Of a stretch of DNA of 64,000 bases, positions 32,045 through 43,628 are shown one piece after another; within the stretch, counting starts at the first letter, position 1, and each line of letters opens with the position of its first letter. The notes beneath the pieces were generated by a model that saw nothing but the letters and a program-made list of their open reading frames with translations, did not search any database and had not been told where the DNA came from. Both the position numbers and the translations under genes were made by a program. This DNA comes from Neoechinorhynchus agilis (lineage: Eukaryota; Acanthocephala): assembly GCA_051530055.1 (NCBI GenBank), contig CM121341.1, positions 17,422,001 to 17,486,000 on the forward strand. Reading direction: 5' to 3'.

Positions 32045-32525
32045 GTTTATTGTGGAAAATGCAAACAAAACCTTTTTATCTAAGTGTTGTGAGCGTCCCT
32101 TCCACGGCTGACAATTTTCTTTGGGCACCCATCCCACCGATCTTGTCCAGGAAAGCGCATAAAATCACTTAATACCAAGAACCATACGATTATGAGTTTG
32201 TACGCATCCCTCCGGATCCTCAGATACCTCCCGAAGAAGCGGGACTCATCAGTGAGTTTCCTCCCTTCAGCGGTATTTCGTTCCCTTCGGTTGTGAGTCA
32301 TCGGCGATCGTGGATTTGAACCCTTTTTACCCTGAAACAGGGATTCAGAGCCCAAGTTAACTTGTTTACCTCGGCACAACTACGGAATGTACAAACTCTG
32401 CCAGCTTTATACCTCGGGTTAGTATTATTTGATGTCTGGCTAGCCGGTATCCCTTAAGGGATGTTCACAACACTTAAAAATATATGTACCCGGCTATCCA
32501 AACATAAGAGAAAATAAAATCATTT
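32045..32525. other. Convergent intergenic region with SINE and small foldback
   Basis: Lies between TYW3 (+) and MYBBP1A (-). It holds the SINE at 32080-32400 and a small imperfect hairpin at ~32434-32502 (TGTCTGGCTAGCCGGTA / TACCCGGCTATCCAAACA). Confidence 0.55.
32080..32400 (-). mobile_element. tRNA-derived SINE copy
   Basis: The minus strand has a B-box GGGTTCAAATCC (32312-32323) with a weak A-box upstream. The body is shared with 30520-30890, and the tail CGCTTTCCTGGACAAGATCG..GGGTGCCCAAAGAAAA is shared with 21655-21760. The body contains CTGATGAG and a TCCCG...CGGGA stem (32252-32230), half of a hammerhead core, but no GAAA follows. Confidence 0.7.
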
Positions 32526-35500
32526 TTATGATGTACTCGTTCTTTTACTCAACAGATCTTTAACAGTTTTCGATCGTTTCGTGTATCGAGAACTTTTCCC
32601 ATCACAGGAACCCAAAACTTCCGCTAAAGATTTCACCTCTTCTCGTACGAGTGATTCGCTTAAAATCATTTTATCAGCAGTGATTGTGCGAACGAGTTTA
32701 TGAACCAAATTAAATTCTTTTTTTAGCCCGTGAATCTTCTTCGCCAAGGAAATAAGTGCCGACATTAGTTCGCACGATTTTGTTTTGTTTTCTTGAAGCC
32801 ACTGAACAAAAGGCTTTGACCAGCACTTGATAATGAGTGTCATCATTCTTGTTATTGCGTGTGGACGTACATTCTCAATTGATGTCATTAATGGAAGCGC
32901 CATCAAAATCACGGGATAAGTCACAGTAGTTGGGTTCGATTGCACAATGTCGTCAACGAGCTTAGGATGTGGCAATGATTTAGGTCCTTCATTTTCGTGA
33001 TTTGATGTTTGCCCTCCAAGCCAAGAGCTCAGTTTCGATAAAACGTGTTGGTTAAAATCCGGTGAACCGATCGTCATAAGGGAGCTTATAATCACCGCCG
33101 ATGATTTCAAAATGCATCGGACATCTTCTTTTGGCCCTTTGAGACGTCCTAAATGTGATTATAAATAGAAATATCGCTTCATAGCAAAGGATCTCGAGAA
33201 AATGTCAAGATCACAAAAAAATGAGCCCTAATGTGCGAGAGCAAAGTAATTTAATTGAAAAGTAGTTCTAAAAAGGGATAAATCCAATCGAATTATTATA
33301 GAAGATCACATCAAAGATTTAACAGCAGTTTAATCGTTTCAAGTAAACATAGGACTCGTACCGGCTTCCATGCAAATAAGTTGAAATTACGTATTTAATT
33401 CACCCAGTCGATCGTGCACAATTAAATCTCATGCAAATTTTATATAAGCATAAATGAGCCTTTTAAAAGTTGAGTTAAGAAATCGTTTATATTGTAGAAC
33501 AAAAACATGTTTTTGATTAGCTTACAAAGCAGAAGAACTGAGAGCATAAGGCAAAGGCACTAGATAGTTTAAGACAACAAGACCCTTTGTCGGCGTGGTT
33601 ATTTAAATCTTATAAATTTAAGAACACTTACCGGACAATTCCGTAATTGTCTTAAAACTTTCCTTCTGGTCTGCTTCATCACCTTTACAAGTGCCATGGG
33701 GTGAAATCCCATTTTCTAAGGCAGCGAAGAGTCTCATGATCAGTGCGTACTTCGCCCTTTCCATAATCGATTGGTCGTTTTTTATCTTAACAATCATGGA
33801 CAATGTTTGCCGAACTAAGTAAAAATCATTTCCCGCGTGTTTCATGACAATTGAAACAAACTCCGTGCATTTTACGCGGAATATAAACGCGTTCTCACTG
33901 AACTCGTTTTTACCGTTTGGTTTGAGCTTTTGAAATTGAGCCAAAAGGGCGGCATCTACCATTTTCTCTTCGGACATATCATGAAAATCCAAAAAAGTTG
34001 ACTCATCTTTGCAGTCAATTGGTTTGGTTTCGATTAACGACGATTGAGGATCGATTGCAGATAGAAAAAGGTCAATTAGTTTATGGAGGTCTTTGTGATG
34101 ATTTTCAATGAGACAAGTGAACATGAACACGAATAATTGCCTTAGAGGTCGGTTTTCCATTGTTAGTAAACTCATCCATATCTCTGATAAAGATACAAAA
34201 CTTTCTGGATATTTAACATTTATTGATTCGAGATCTAAGCGGATTGTCTTATCGCATTGTTCAGGCCGGCAGAGATACATGATTGTAAAAGCAATGGAAT
34301 TGACTTTCAGTATGGGATTTATTTTGATAGAATTTCGGTCCATAAATATAAAAATAAAAACGTACGTTGGATCAAAATCGTTTTTAAAATCTTTCAAATT
34401 TTTTTTGTTAATTATCACACTTCTTTTGGAATATCCTAAAAACATCGCCGTCTAATTTGCAAAGGTTCCAAACCGAAAATAAAATTTAGTGACCTAATAG
34501 CGAATTTAACATGGAAAATTTTTGGAATCAACGACCCCAATTCCTAATCGTGTTTCTAAAATTGATAAGCCAATTGAAATTGTGAGTTTATGACGGTCAT
34601 AAGACCATTGTTTAAAGGACCGAAGTTCATCATCTACCGATTTTTCGATCAAATTTTCGAAAAAACTTAATACCTTGTTAAACGTTTTGAATTTAATCGT
34701 CCGTTTAATAATACCGATTACCACCTCATTTGAATTTTCGCTTAGTAGTTTCCTTATGTTAAATATCTGCTGTGCCACCAATTCAATATGGCTAAAATGA
34801 CTTTTACGGGCCATTTCCAATAAAACTCCGAAAAACGAATGTTCAGCCACAATAGCCAAATGTCTATAAAACCTGCCTCCATCCTCATCATCGCCGTTCA
34901 CAACTTTTTGTCTTATGTCGGGAACGCAAACGATTGATAATAGTTGAGGAACGAGATCCGGTTTCAAACGACACGTTAATGGCACCAATTCCTTCACCAG
35001 GAATCGTTTCACATTAAATTCCTTTTTATTCAAATCCCTTTGTTTAAACAAAATATTATCCAGTAGTACTTCCTTCAAGTATCGTTCATCATTGATAATT
35101 TTTTCATGAAACATAAGCTTACGGGCAATGTCCCTATATGGATAATCAGATCGCCAATTGGATGCAACATTTAAAACAATTTGAACGGCTACGATAACCT
35201 CCGATAAACAGTCAACAATTATTTTCGATTCAACCTTTGAGTTAACCAAATGTCCTATTAGTTCGATTATCAGAATTGCTTTTCGTTCCGACATTTTCTT
35301 GCTGATGAGCCGATCATTGGATAAAATTGAAGGAAACACCGTTTTAGTTTCGCCAACAGATTGAGCCATATCAAGAAGTCTAAAAGCCAATACTGGCTCA
35401 CAAGGTAGATAAATAAGAGATCGTTCAATGACTTCATCGCAGAACTCCTTCATATTAATTTTTTTTAGAAATCCACGTATTTTACCGCAATCGACAGCTT

Positions 35501-36026
35501 CTCTCATTTGAGCTTCAATGCTTTGTCCATAGACGCCTAGATCACTTTTGATTTTATCGACAACCAACATCAACGGCTCTGGGATTTTAGAAGAAAACCA
35601 TTTGTCTAATTGGTGTTTTAAAATATCCACCAAAGTTTCCGATTCCAAGACGTGGCTTTTGCGATTCATTGACAGTAAAGATTCGTATAAAACTAGTCTT
35701 CCAATCAAAATATTCCGTTTCTCTTCATTGGTCGAGCTCCGTGAACTAAAAACCAGTAACTTATCGCACACGGCGAACAGTTGAACGAGTTCAATAGCAG
35801 GATAGAAATGACAGAAAATCGCCGATACTGCTGTTGCGTATCCGACTCGGGCGCATTCACGGTTACTTGCTAAACCACGGACAAGTCGTCGAATCACATA
35901 GTCCAGCTCACCTTCAAATGTTTTCTTATCCGAGGAACGTAATTGAGAAAGATGTTCAATCAGAGCAGAATAACCTTTTGAACGTTGTAGAGAGTTCGTA
36001 CTCGACAAAGCATTATAGACGTCCAT
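32526..36026 (-). CDS. MYBBP1A: MYBBP1A / DNA polymerase phi (Pol5) family protein
   Basis: A nucleolar HEAT-repeat protein of the Pol5 family. Yeast Pol5 acts in rRNA synthesis and ribosome assembly and is not a working polymerase. The long first exon (34506-36026) has the family start LQRSKGYSALIEHL, then YVIRRLVRGLASNRECARVG and KRNILIGRLVLYESLLS, the strongest Pol5 signature. Helical repeats follow through a middle exon (~33631-34440: ENRPLRQLFVFMFTCLIENH, HDMSEEKMVDAALLAQFQKL) and a last exon (32526-33160). The intron 33161-33630 has clean GTAAGT/TTTAG ends. The junction near 34440-34550 is not resolved. ATG 36026 lies ~20 nt after CTCTTTTTAG. The C-terminus is short compared with vertebrate MYBBP1A and lacks its basic tail. 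Confidence 0.82.
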
Positions 36027-36310
36027 CGTCCATTCCGAAAGATTAGATCTAAAAAGAGATCGAAAAATTTTGGTATGAAAGAACACCATCAAAAACTAGA
36101 ACTGTGATCTACAAGATTGCTTTTTTTGTTGTCTTAAACTTAGCATAAGGCGATTCTTTAATCACCGCACCACATGAAAACATCACAATTTAATTCTGAA
36201 ATCGCTTGCGAAAATCCTATTTAGTAATGTCATCGATTTCGGTAAATTTCCAAAAAATATTTAAATTTTTGAATTCTGGTGATGATAATCATGGATAAAA
36301 AGTAGTTTTT

Positions 36311-36437
36311 TTATGGCGTAAAAATTAAAAGAATTTATTGATTCAGATTTTTCGGAGGCACAGCCTTGATAAACGCGTACAATATTGTGCCTCCGAAATA
36401 TTGGAATCAATAAATTCTTTTAATTTTTACGCCATAA
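36311..36437. repeat. Foldback with perfect 34-bp arms
   Basis: The outer arms (TTATGGCGTAAAAATTAAAA... at 36311-36344 and the exact complement at 36404-36437) enclose a second pair (GGAGGCAC / GTGCCTCC). The right half ends CCTCCGAAATATTGG, like the CGAAATAT ends of the other foldbacks. Confidence 0.9.
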
Positions 36438-36604
36438 AGAAGCATCAGAATAGTTCAACCTTCAAACCAAAGGTAGTTTATTGATATCCGGGTAGGGGGA
36501 TTATCATCACCACAATTCAAACTTAATTTCTATTAAATTTATTTCCTAAATTTGACTACCGCAGCCATATGAGTTTACTGCCATAAGAAATTTTGAAAAT
36601 AAAA

Positions 36605-36712
36605 GTTGTTTTGTTATAGCGGAAAATTGAAATAATTAATTCAATCCGATATTTCGGCAAACTCTTCGCAAGTAACTCAACAAACCAACGATCCAATAAA
36701 TTATTTAAAATT
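36605..36712. repeat. Foldback family D-like, degraded
   Basis: AGCGGAAAATTGAAATAATT and CCGATATTTCGG match the left arm of 28555-28720. ATCCAATAAATTATTTAAAA matches the right arm. The centre differs. Confidence 0.55.
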
Positions 36713-36819
36713 TTCACCTTAACTAAAAAAATAAAAAGTACAATCTTCGAAAATAAGAGTGATTCTTTTAATTTTTTTGAAAGCAACTCTTTCATTTACA
36801 CACAAGACAACAGAACGTT

Positions 36820-36915
36820 TAAACAATCACCACCGTCCACGAAGAAGAGGCATCGCTCTCCCCTCAGTGGTCGCGACCACACTCGCTGCGTTTCCTCTTT
36901 GGATCGACCTTTTTG
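36820..36915 (-). mobile_element. LINE 3' terminal fragment, same family as 2345-3385
   Basis: The minus strand encodes IQRGNAASVVATTEGRA then RGRW-stop, matching the last residues of the fragments at 2345 and 16300. It shares the terminal CAATCACCACCGTCC. Confidence 0.75.
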
Positions 36916-37283
36916 GTAATAAAATAAAAGTTTTTTGGGCAATTGAATCTTTGCTTTTGATGTTAATATCGAAAAATGCAAAATATTCTACCCGTTTTAA
37001 ATAATAGTTTCTTCCCCCCCCCGGTAACTACTCATGAATGCAGAATTACTGAAAATATTTTTCCTGTTGCTTTTCCTTGCGGAAATCTATCAAGGGAATT
37101 TTTATTTCTAATTCCACTACCCCCAAATTTATTTTCTAAGATGTTAGTTCCCGCGTTTAATAGTAAGATGAGAGTTGGGCTTATTAAATCTTTCAATATA
37201 TTAAAATCATCTTCAAATTATCGGGCACTGTTCTTACAAATTCAAGATTCCAGCCTTTAAATAATCCAAATTCGCGTTCGCTT

Positions 37284-38746
37284 ATGACTCGTTCTACAAA
37301 AAAATTAATTTTTTCGCTTCCAAACAGTCTAATGGTCACAAAAATGCATTCTATTTTTAGAAAGATCTTGATGATGGCTTCAAATTGTGGAATAATTACC
37401 ACTAGGAATCATAGTGAGATTTCAGCCTACATTAAATCAAAAGTTCAAACTCATTGTTTGCCTCGTAATGGCATGACTTTAGTACACTTCGACGGTTCCC
37501 CAGACTTGGATTCTCCAGAAAACCTCTTGGCTGATAACATTAAAAAAGGCGTGAAATCCGAAAATGATGAAAGTTGGCTTCTTCCTTTAATCTACGATGA
37601 ATATCTATCGAAAGTGTTTTGGCTAAAACCACCCTGGTCCCCTCATTTGCTCGACGGTGTCTATGAGTTCTTGGTAGGTAGATGCTCAATTACAGGACGA
37701 ATAAAATGTTCATGTAAAGACAATTATTTTGTCTCTCGGCAAATGTATTGTCCGGTTTCAAAGATGACAAATCAAAAGCCGTTTCGACTGGTAGTGCTAA
37801 CAATGGGAATTGTGGGAAACTTCTCATTTCTTCATTTTTTGGTTCATTACTCATTTACACGAGAAGAGCGTCAAATATACACTTACAAGTCAGAAGAGCT
37901 TCCTTTACATGAAATAAAAGCGAAGTTTCAGAGAAATCCTAAGAAAAAACGGAAAGTATCTTCAACGGATTTAGCTTTAGATCACGTTGAAGTGCTCATT
38001 TAATTGATCCGTTTTCAAACTTTAAAGAAGACGATGGTGGCGATAATAGCGTATTTCAGCGATTGCTAGGTAATAATGTCTGGCTATTAGACGTTGATCT
38101 TACCTTTTTCTCCGTTTTGGACGAAATGCAGTCTTTGATCGGTGATTATCCGCAGGACTATTTAGCTTATAGACGAGTCTATGGACAAGCCATGAACAGT
38201 CGAGACGAAAATGCGATCTTGAAACAATCGGAGAAAAGGTGTGAAGCTATGACACTTATTGAGCAGTACTACATTCGTGTTTTTGAACATGGAGACATTG
38301 TTCGAGACGATGATTTTATGTCTGATTTGATTGGTGTTATCAGAAAACACAAACTCGATTATAGGAAAGTTCACGCAAATGGTGTTCGATTCGCAGGAAT
38401 GTGTGAACCCCATCACCAAGGAACAGAGGCCGAGGTAAAGTATTTGCTTTATGGTGTTGGGAATCTTCTAAAGAGCTTTCGTCAGAAGCCTGCGATGATC
38501 GCTATCGCTAAGTCCGTTGGCCGGTGTCCCGTAGACCAAAGCGCCTTAATTTTGAGAATGTTACAAGAAATGCTCGATGAACATTATGCCGAGTACAATC
38601 CAGTGCATTTCATCTGCAATGAAAGCATCAGCAATGGTATTCAATGTGAAAACGATCCAGAGGCAGATAAATCACAAGATATCAGTGATTCTCTTTCAGC
38701 CATCGATTTAAGCACTGACGACGACGATGAACCGATTCAAATGTAA
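37284..38746 (+). CDS. UPF0489 (C5orf22-like) family protein with altered motif residues
   Basis: UPF0489 proteins resemble ureohydrolase/deacetylase folds; their function is not established. Matching stretches, in order, against human C5orf22: the helix before GMTLVHFDGSPDLDSPENLL; ESWLLPLIYDEYLSKVFWLK; WSPHLLDGVYEFLVGR; MTNQKPFRL; NNVWLLDVDLTFFSV; and MIAIAKSVGRCPVDQS near the end. The human motifs VEDHQ, HFDSHPD and DIDLDFFS read TRNHSE, HFDGSPD and DVDLTFFS here, so likely metal-ligand or catalytic positions are changed. A basic PKKKRKV, a classical nuclear localisation motif, precedes the frame change. Two frames (to 38003, and from ~38000) must be joined near 38000; I found no convincing GT-AG pair. 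The N-terminal Met is uncertain (37284 is the most upstream). Confidence 0.78.
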
Positions 38747-39063
38747 CGATTCGGAAACGTGTGCTTATTGTCAATAAGTAAATAGATTAATGGACAAAAC
38801 GCAAAATCGAACCTGTCATTCTCAAAGACTCGTAGTACGAAGCAAAACAATTATACTATCCAAATCTCAGTCTACCAAATACTTATTAGATTCTAACGTA
38901 AAATAGAGATTATAAACATTCACGCTCAAAAATATAATTCTTTCAAAAAGGAACAAAATCTCAGAGAACAAACAAATGATACAATCATCTAGCCATAAGG
39001 GGCAAAATTTTCAATTCCAATACTTTGATTGTTTTCGTCCCTTTTCATTGTCCAATAATCGAA
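38747..39063. other. Spacer between the UPF0489 gene and satellite 2
   Basis: AT-rich. The satellite-like sequence begins at ~39064. No other feature seen. Confidence 0.4.
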
Positions 39064-40400
39064 ATGGGTTTTCTGCTTCTTCACGAATATAATATTTTAT
39101 AAATTTAGTCCGATCTCCGTAAACGTTTTGACCAAATGAGACATGTATTATTTTTATTAATGAAATAAGAAAATAGCTCTAGATTTTCTTTGATGTCAGA
39201 TAAAATAAGCAAATGCAGGTTTATATTTTTTGTTTTTCTGCTTCTTCGCGAATATAATATTTTATAAAATTAGTCCAATCTGCGTGAACGTTTTGACCAA
39301 AACCTGTTAGCAGAACTGACAAAGGATGAGACATGTATTATTTTTATTAATGAAATAAGAAAATAGCTCAGAATTTTCTCTGATGTCAGATAAAATAAGC
39401 AAATGCAGGTTTATATTTTTTTCTCTGCTTCTTCACGAATATAATATTTTATAAATTTAGTCCAATCTCCATGAAAGTTTTGACCAAAACTTTTTAGCAG
39501 GACTGACAAATGATGAGACATTTATTATTTTTATTAATGAAATAAGAAAATAGCTCTAGATTTTCTCTGATGTCAGATAAAATAAGCAAATGCAGGTTTA
39601 TATTTTTTTCTCTGCTTCACGAATATAATATTTTATAAATTTAGTCCAATCTCCGTGAAAGTTTCGACCAAAATTTTTAGCAGGACTGACAAATGATAAG
39701 ACATTATTTTTATTAATGAAATAAGAAAATAGCTCTAGATTTTCTCTGATATCAGATAAAATAAGCAAATGCAGGTTTATATTTTTTGTTTCTCTGCTTC
39801 TTCACGAATGTAATATTTTATAAATTTAGTCCAATCTCCGTGAAAGTTTTGACCAAAAATTGTTAGCAGAACTGATAAATGAAGAGACATGTATTTTTTT
39901 TATGAAATAGAAAATAGCTCTAGGTTTTCTCTTATGTCAGACAAAATAAGTAGATGCACGTTTATATTTGATTTCTGCTTCACGAATATAATATTTTATG
40001 AATTTAGTCCAATATCCGTGAACGTTTTGACCAAAACTTCTTAGCAGACCTGACAAATGATGAGACATGTATTATCTTTATTAATGAAATAAGAAAGCAG
40101 CTCTAGATTTTCTCTGATGTCAGATAAAATAAGCAAATGCACGTCTATATTTTTTTTGCTTCTTCGCGAATATAATATTTTATAAATTTAGTCCAATTTC
40201 CCTAAACGTTTTGACCAAAACTTCTTAGCATAACTGACAAATGATGAGACATGTATTATTTTTATTAATGAAATAAGAAAGCAGCTCTAGATTTTCTCTT
40301 ATGTCAGATAAAATAAGTCATATGCACGTTTATATTTTTTTGTTTTTCTGCTTCTTCATGAATATAATATTTTATAACTTTAATCCAATCTCCGAGAAGA
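39064..40400. repeat. Satellite array 2, left segment (~7 monomers)
   Basis: Monomers of ~165-190 bp with landmarks TTCTTCACGAATATAATATT, TTTAGTCCAATCTCCGTGAA, GTTTTGACCAAAACTT, GACAAATGATGAGACATGTA and TAGCTCTAGATTTTCTC. It is the same family as 43629-56880, with which it was continuous before the LINE inserted. Confidence 0.95.
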
Positions 40401-43400
40401 ATTAGACTCCGCAAGGAATCTAAAATACACGACAGCAGTCCTGTTATGCGGGCAATTCGCGTCCCTTGAAATCAGGTCATCGTATGTACGACAGTTCCCT
40501 TTGCCTTTACGATACAATGTCGTTGGCTTCCAGAAAAGGAACTGTTGCACGACCTGTGGGCAAGATGCCTCGGACCGAATTATATTGCCCGTGAACTGCA
40601 ATCGTCTGTGGCGCAAATATTCACTGGGCGGTTGGACTCCGGCTATCTTCTACAGTGCTTTGTTGGTCACTTTATCTGACCATCTGACCTTGAACGCCGC
40701 ACGTAAGAGAGATGAATGATTTTGATCCTACTGCCTCGTCGCCGTCGATGAAAGTGTCCAGGTCTCTGCATTGTAGTAGAGAATGCTCTCAATTAGAGTC
40801 CTGAACAGCTGCGAACGGAGTTCATCTGGCAAAGACTCACTGTCAAACAGTGGTTTAAGTTGCCCCATTGCTCTCCAAGCTATAGCTCTCCGTCGGCTGA
40901 CATCCGCACTCATCTCAGGAACGACAGCTCCCAGATAGACATATCGCTCTATCTGTTTTAATTGCTCAACGCCATTCAGCCCTTAGGCAGAGACTGTATG
41001 CGCGACACGCGGAATCGTCAAGAATTCCATCTTTTTCGAATTAATGGTCAGACCAATCATACTCGCCCTCTCGCACAGTCTATTTAGCATGCGTTGAGCT
41101 CCTTCGACTGTTGAGGACATCAATACGATGTCGTCGGCATATGCCATGTAGGAGGCGCGTATCTCAGGATACCTGCGACCTCTTTTCCTCAACAGAAGAA
41201 ATCCATCTTCATCATTCGGTAGTGCCCATCTCATTACCCAATCAAGCACCAAGATGAAGAGGAAAGGAGCCAATGTGTCGCCCTGCAGAACACCTGAAGT
41301 GGTGGAAAAGTATTCTGTCAAACCGTCAGCTGTCTTGACGGCGGACATTGTGTTTTTATATAATGCCAAAGCGGATGTGACAATGATCGGCGGCACTCCA
41401 TATTCCTTTAAGATACCGCCAATCATCGTTCGATTTACCGAATCGAAAGCTCGACGGAAATCAACAAATACCAGCGTCACATCCGTTTGATGAATTCGTG
41501 CCTCCTCGAGGATCCTCCTCAAAGCCAATATGTGCTCTGTGGTGCCTCGACCTTTCCTGAAGCCGTTCTGTTCAATTCTTAGAAACGGTTCGAGGATTGG
41601 CTGAATTCGGCGTCTCAAAATGCTGCTGAAAAGTTTTGCCGTGTTGGACATCAAGGATATACCTCTGTAGTCCTCCACCTTTGTCGAGCAGCATTTCTTG
41701 GGGATCATTGTTAAATGCGCCGTTTGCCAGATTTGAGGTACTGAGCCACCATTCATTATGCCATTCATTATCGGTATGATTTTTCTGGCAATAGATTCAA
41801 ACCTCAGTACCTCTGCCATTATCCCATCTGGGCCTGATGCACGCCCGCACCCATCATTTTGGCCGCAGCGATCGCTTCCTGCACGGATCTCGGTCCAGTG
41901 AAGTATGCCTCAGTGTTTGGGACGATTGTGCCTTTTCGAAGTGCAGGACTCACTTCCAAAGACGATAATGGCGAATTGAGAATTTCCGCAAAATAATTTG
42001 CGATTCTCTTTTTTCTGTTTTCCGGGGAGAGACCTTCAATCAAAGTTGGCTGTCTTTGGGATCTTCCTGTGAGAGTGTTTATCGCTCTCCATGCTAAGGA
42101 GGTACGAACAAAACCTTCCTTATATGCGATCCCGCGAACTGCATCCTCTATCGAAGCCTTTTGCTTTTCATTATAGAGGTTGGCAAGTTCAAGACTTGCA
42201 ATGCGAGCCTCAGATCGTTTCCCTCTTTTTCTTAGAGTTTTGATCTGCTCAGCCATTGCCATTAATTCACAGTCCTCCTGCCATATAACCTTTGCAGCTT
42301 TTATACGCCTCATTTTTGGGAGGGTTTTCTCGGCCGCTTCGGTCACTGCGTCGCAGATTGACTTGTAATAAAAATCAATATCCGTTTCAGCAGCTGGCAT
42401 CGAGCTCAGTTGATTCTCTAGTTCGATATCGAACTCTTTCCTCTTCTCCTCATTAGCGACGGCGCAATAGAACGGGCGTGGAGGATGCTGAGGCGTACTG
42501 AACAACGAGTCACTCATGCTCAACTGACACATCACCAACTTGTGGTCGGTTGGAAGCCCATCAACTGTGAATGTGTCAGCGTTTTTGACCCGACATTTTT
42601 CCTTACGTCTCAACAATATATGGTCAAGCTGAGCTAAGCGTCTCTTGGGATTTTTTCCCATGGCATGTTTGGACGGATTCTTTTGACCCATAAACGCCGC
42701 CAAACGCCACGCAAGCTTCCGGAATAAAGTGTTAGCAGACACGAGATCATGCCGCTCCAGCGCCTCAACCAAGTATCGGCTGTTCCGATTCTCGCCTTTC
42801 AACACATATAGCGATCTTTCGGAATGCGGTAAAATCGCGTTGAAGTCACCGGCTATTAGGAGGATGCCTCTGTTCGGTACATCATCTAATGCTTCGGCTA
42901 GATTTCCATAAAATCCTTCAACCGCCTCTTCATCCGACGAGGAGATCGGTGAATATACGCCAAAAGCATAGAGATTTCTCGATCGAAGCTTTATGTTGAC
43001 ACGAAGGATTCGGTCAGTTATAATACTGCATAGTGCTGAGTTTCGGAGGCGGGGTGATAAACAAACGCCTACACCTCCATTTCTTCGACTGTCCGCAGAT
43101 AGGTAACATAATGACCAGCCTCCTCCTAAATCCTCCTGATTTACGTCTGTGTCTGACTGGCCTCTTATGCGCAATTCTTGTAAAAACACAAGATCCATTC
43201 TGGCGTCCCTTGCCAATTTGGTCAGGGTTTCCCTACGCCATTGCGCTCGCAGACTCCTACAATTCAAGTATCCGATTCGTAGTCCTCTCTTATCTGAAAT
43301 AGCTGGGCCAAAGGGCTCACGGCTGTCAGCGCCACCTGAACAGTCCGTACCCACCACGGTGATGAGCTTCGACTGACGCTTTCGTTGACTCCGGCGACAG

Positions 43401-43600
43401 TTTCGCTCATTTCGATGCTATAGTCGTCGGCGACAGCTACGACGCCCTCACTTTTCCCGTTGCACTGGTGGATTTTGTTGCTCCCATTCGCTGCCGCATC
43501 ACCAAGTGGAGCGGCACACCGACCCCACGTTGACGGGCGCCGGAGCTGCTTCTTTTACGTGACCGACAAGAATCAGTAACATCAAGTCCGATCATCGTGA
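40400..43600 (-). mobile_element. APE-type LINE (RTE-like), nearly full length, inserted in satellite 2
   Basis: An apurinic-type endonuclease ORF (43357-41819: RIGYLNCRSLRAQW, LLIAGDFNAIL, AQLDHIL, GLPTDHKLVM) is followed by the reverse transcriptase (PKKCCSTKVEDYRGISLMSN, EQNGFRKGRGTTEH, VFVDFRRAFDSVNR, TSGVLQGDTLAPFLFILVLD, YMAYADDIVLMSS). A degraded RTE-like C-terminus follows (VEQLKQIERYVYLGAVVPEM, ETWTL, RRLQFTGNIIRSE). The catalytic YADD and endonuclease residues are present. One frame change near 41850 separates the endonuclease from RT (the alternative frame continues ASGPDG), another near 40985 separates RT from its tail, and the tail has further stops. The 5' ~200 bp is GC-rich and non-coding. 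GC content is well above the flanking satellite. The clade call (RTE-like) is tentative. Confidence 0.93.
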
Positions 43601-43628
43601 AAGAAAGCTAGGGACCATCATCGTGGAA

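Larger units (their letters stand above)
36027..37283. other. Divergent intergenic region with foldbacks and a LINE end
   Basis: Between MYBBP1A (-) and the UPF0489 gene (+). It contains the foldback at 36311-36437, a family-D-like copy (~36605-36712) and a LINE 3' end (36820-36915). Nothing else was recognised. Confidence 0.5.
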
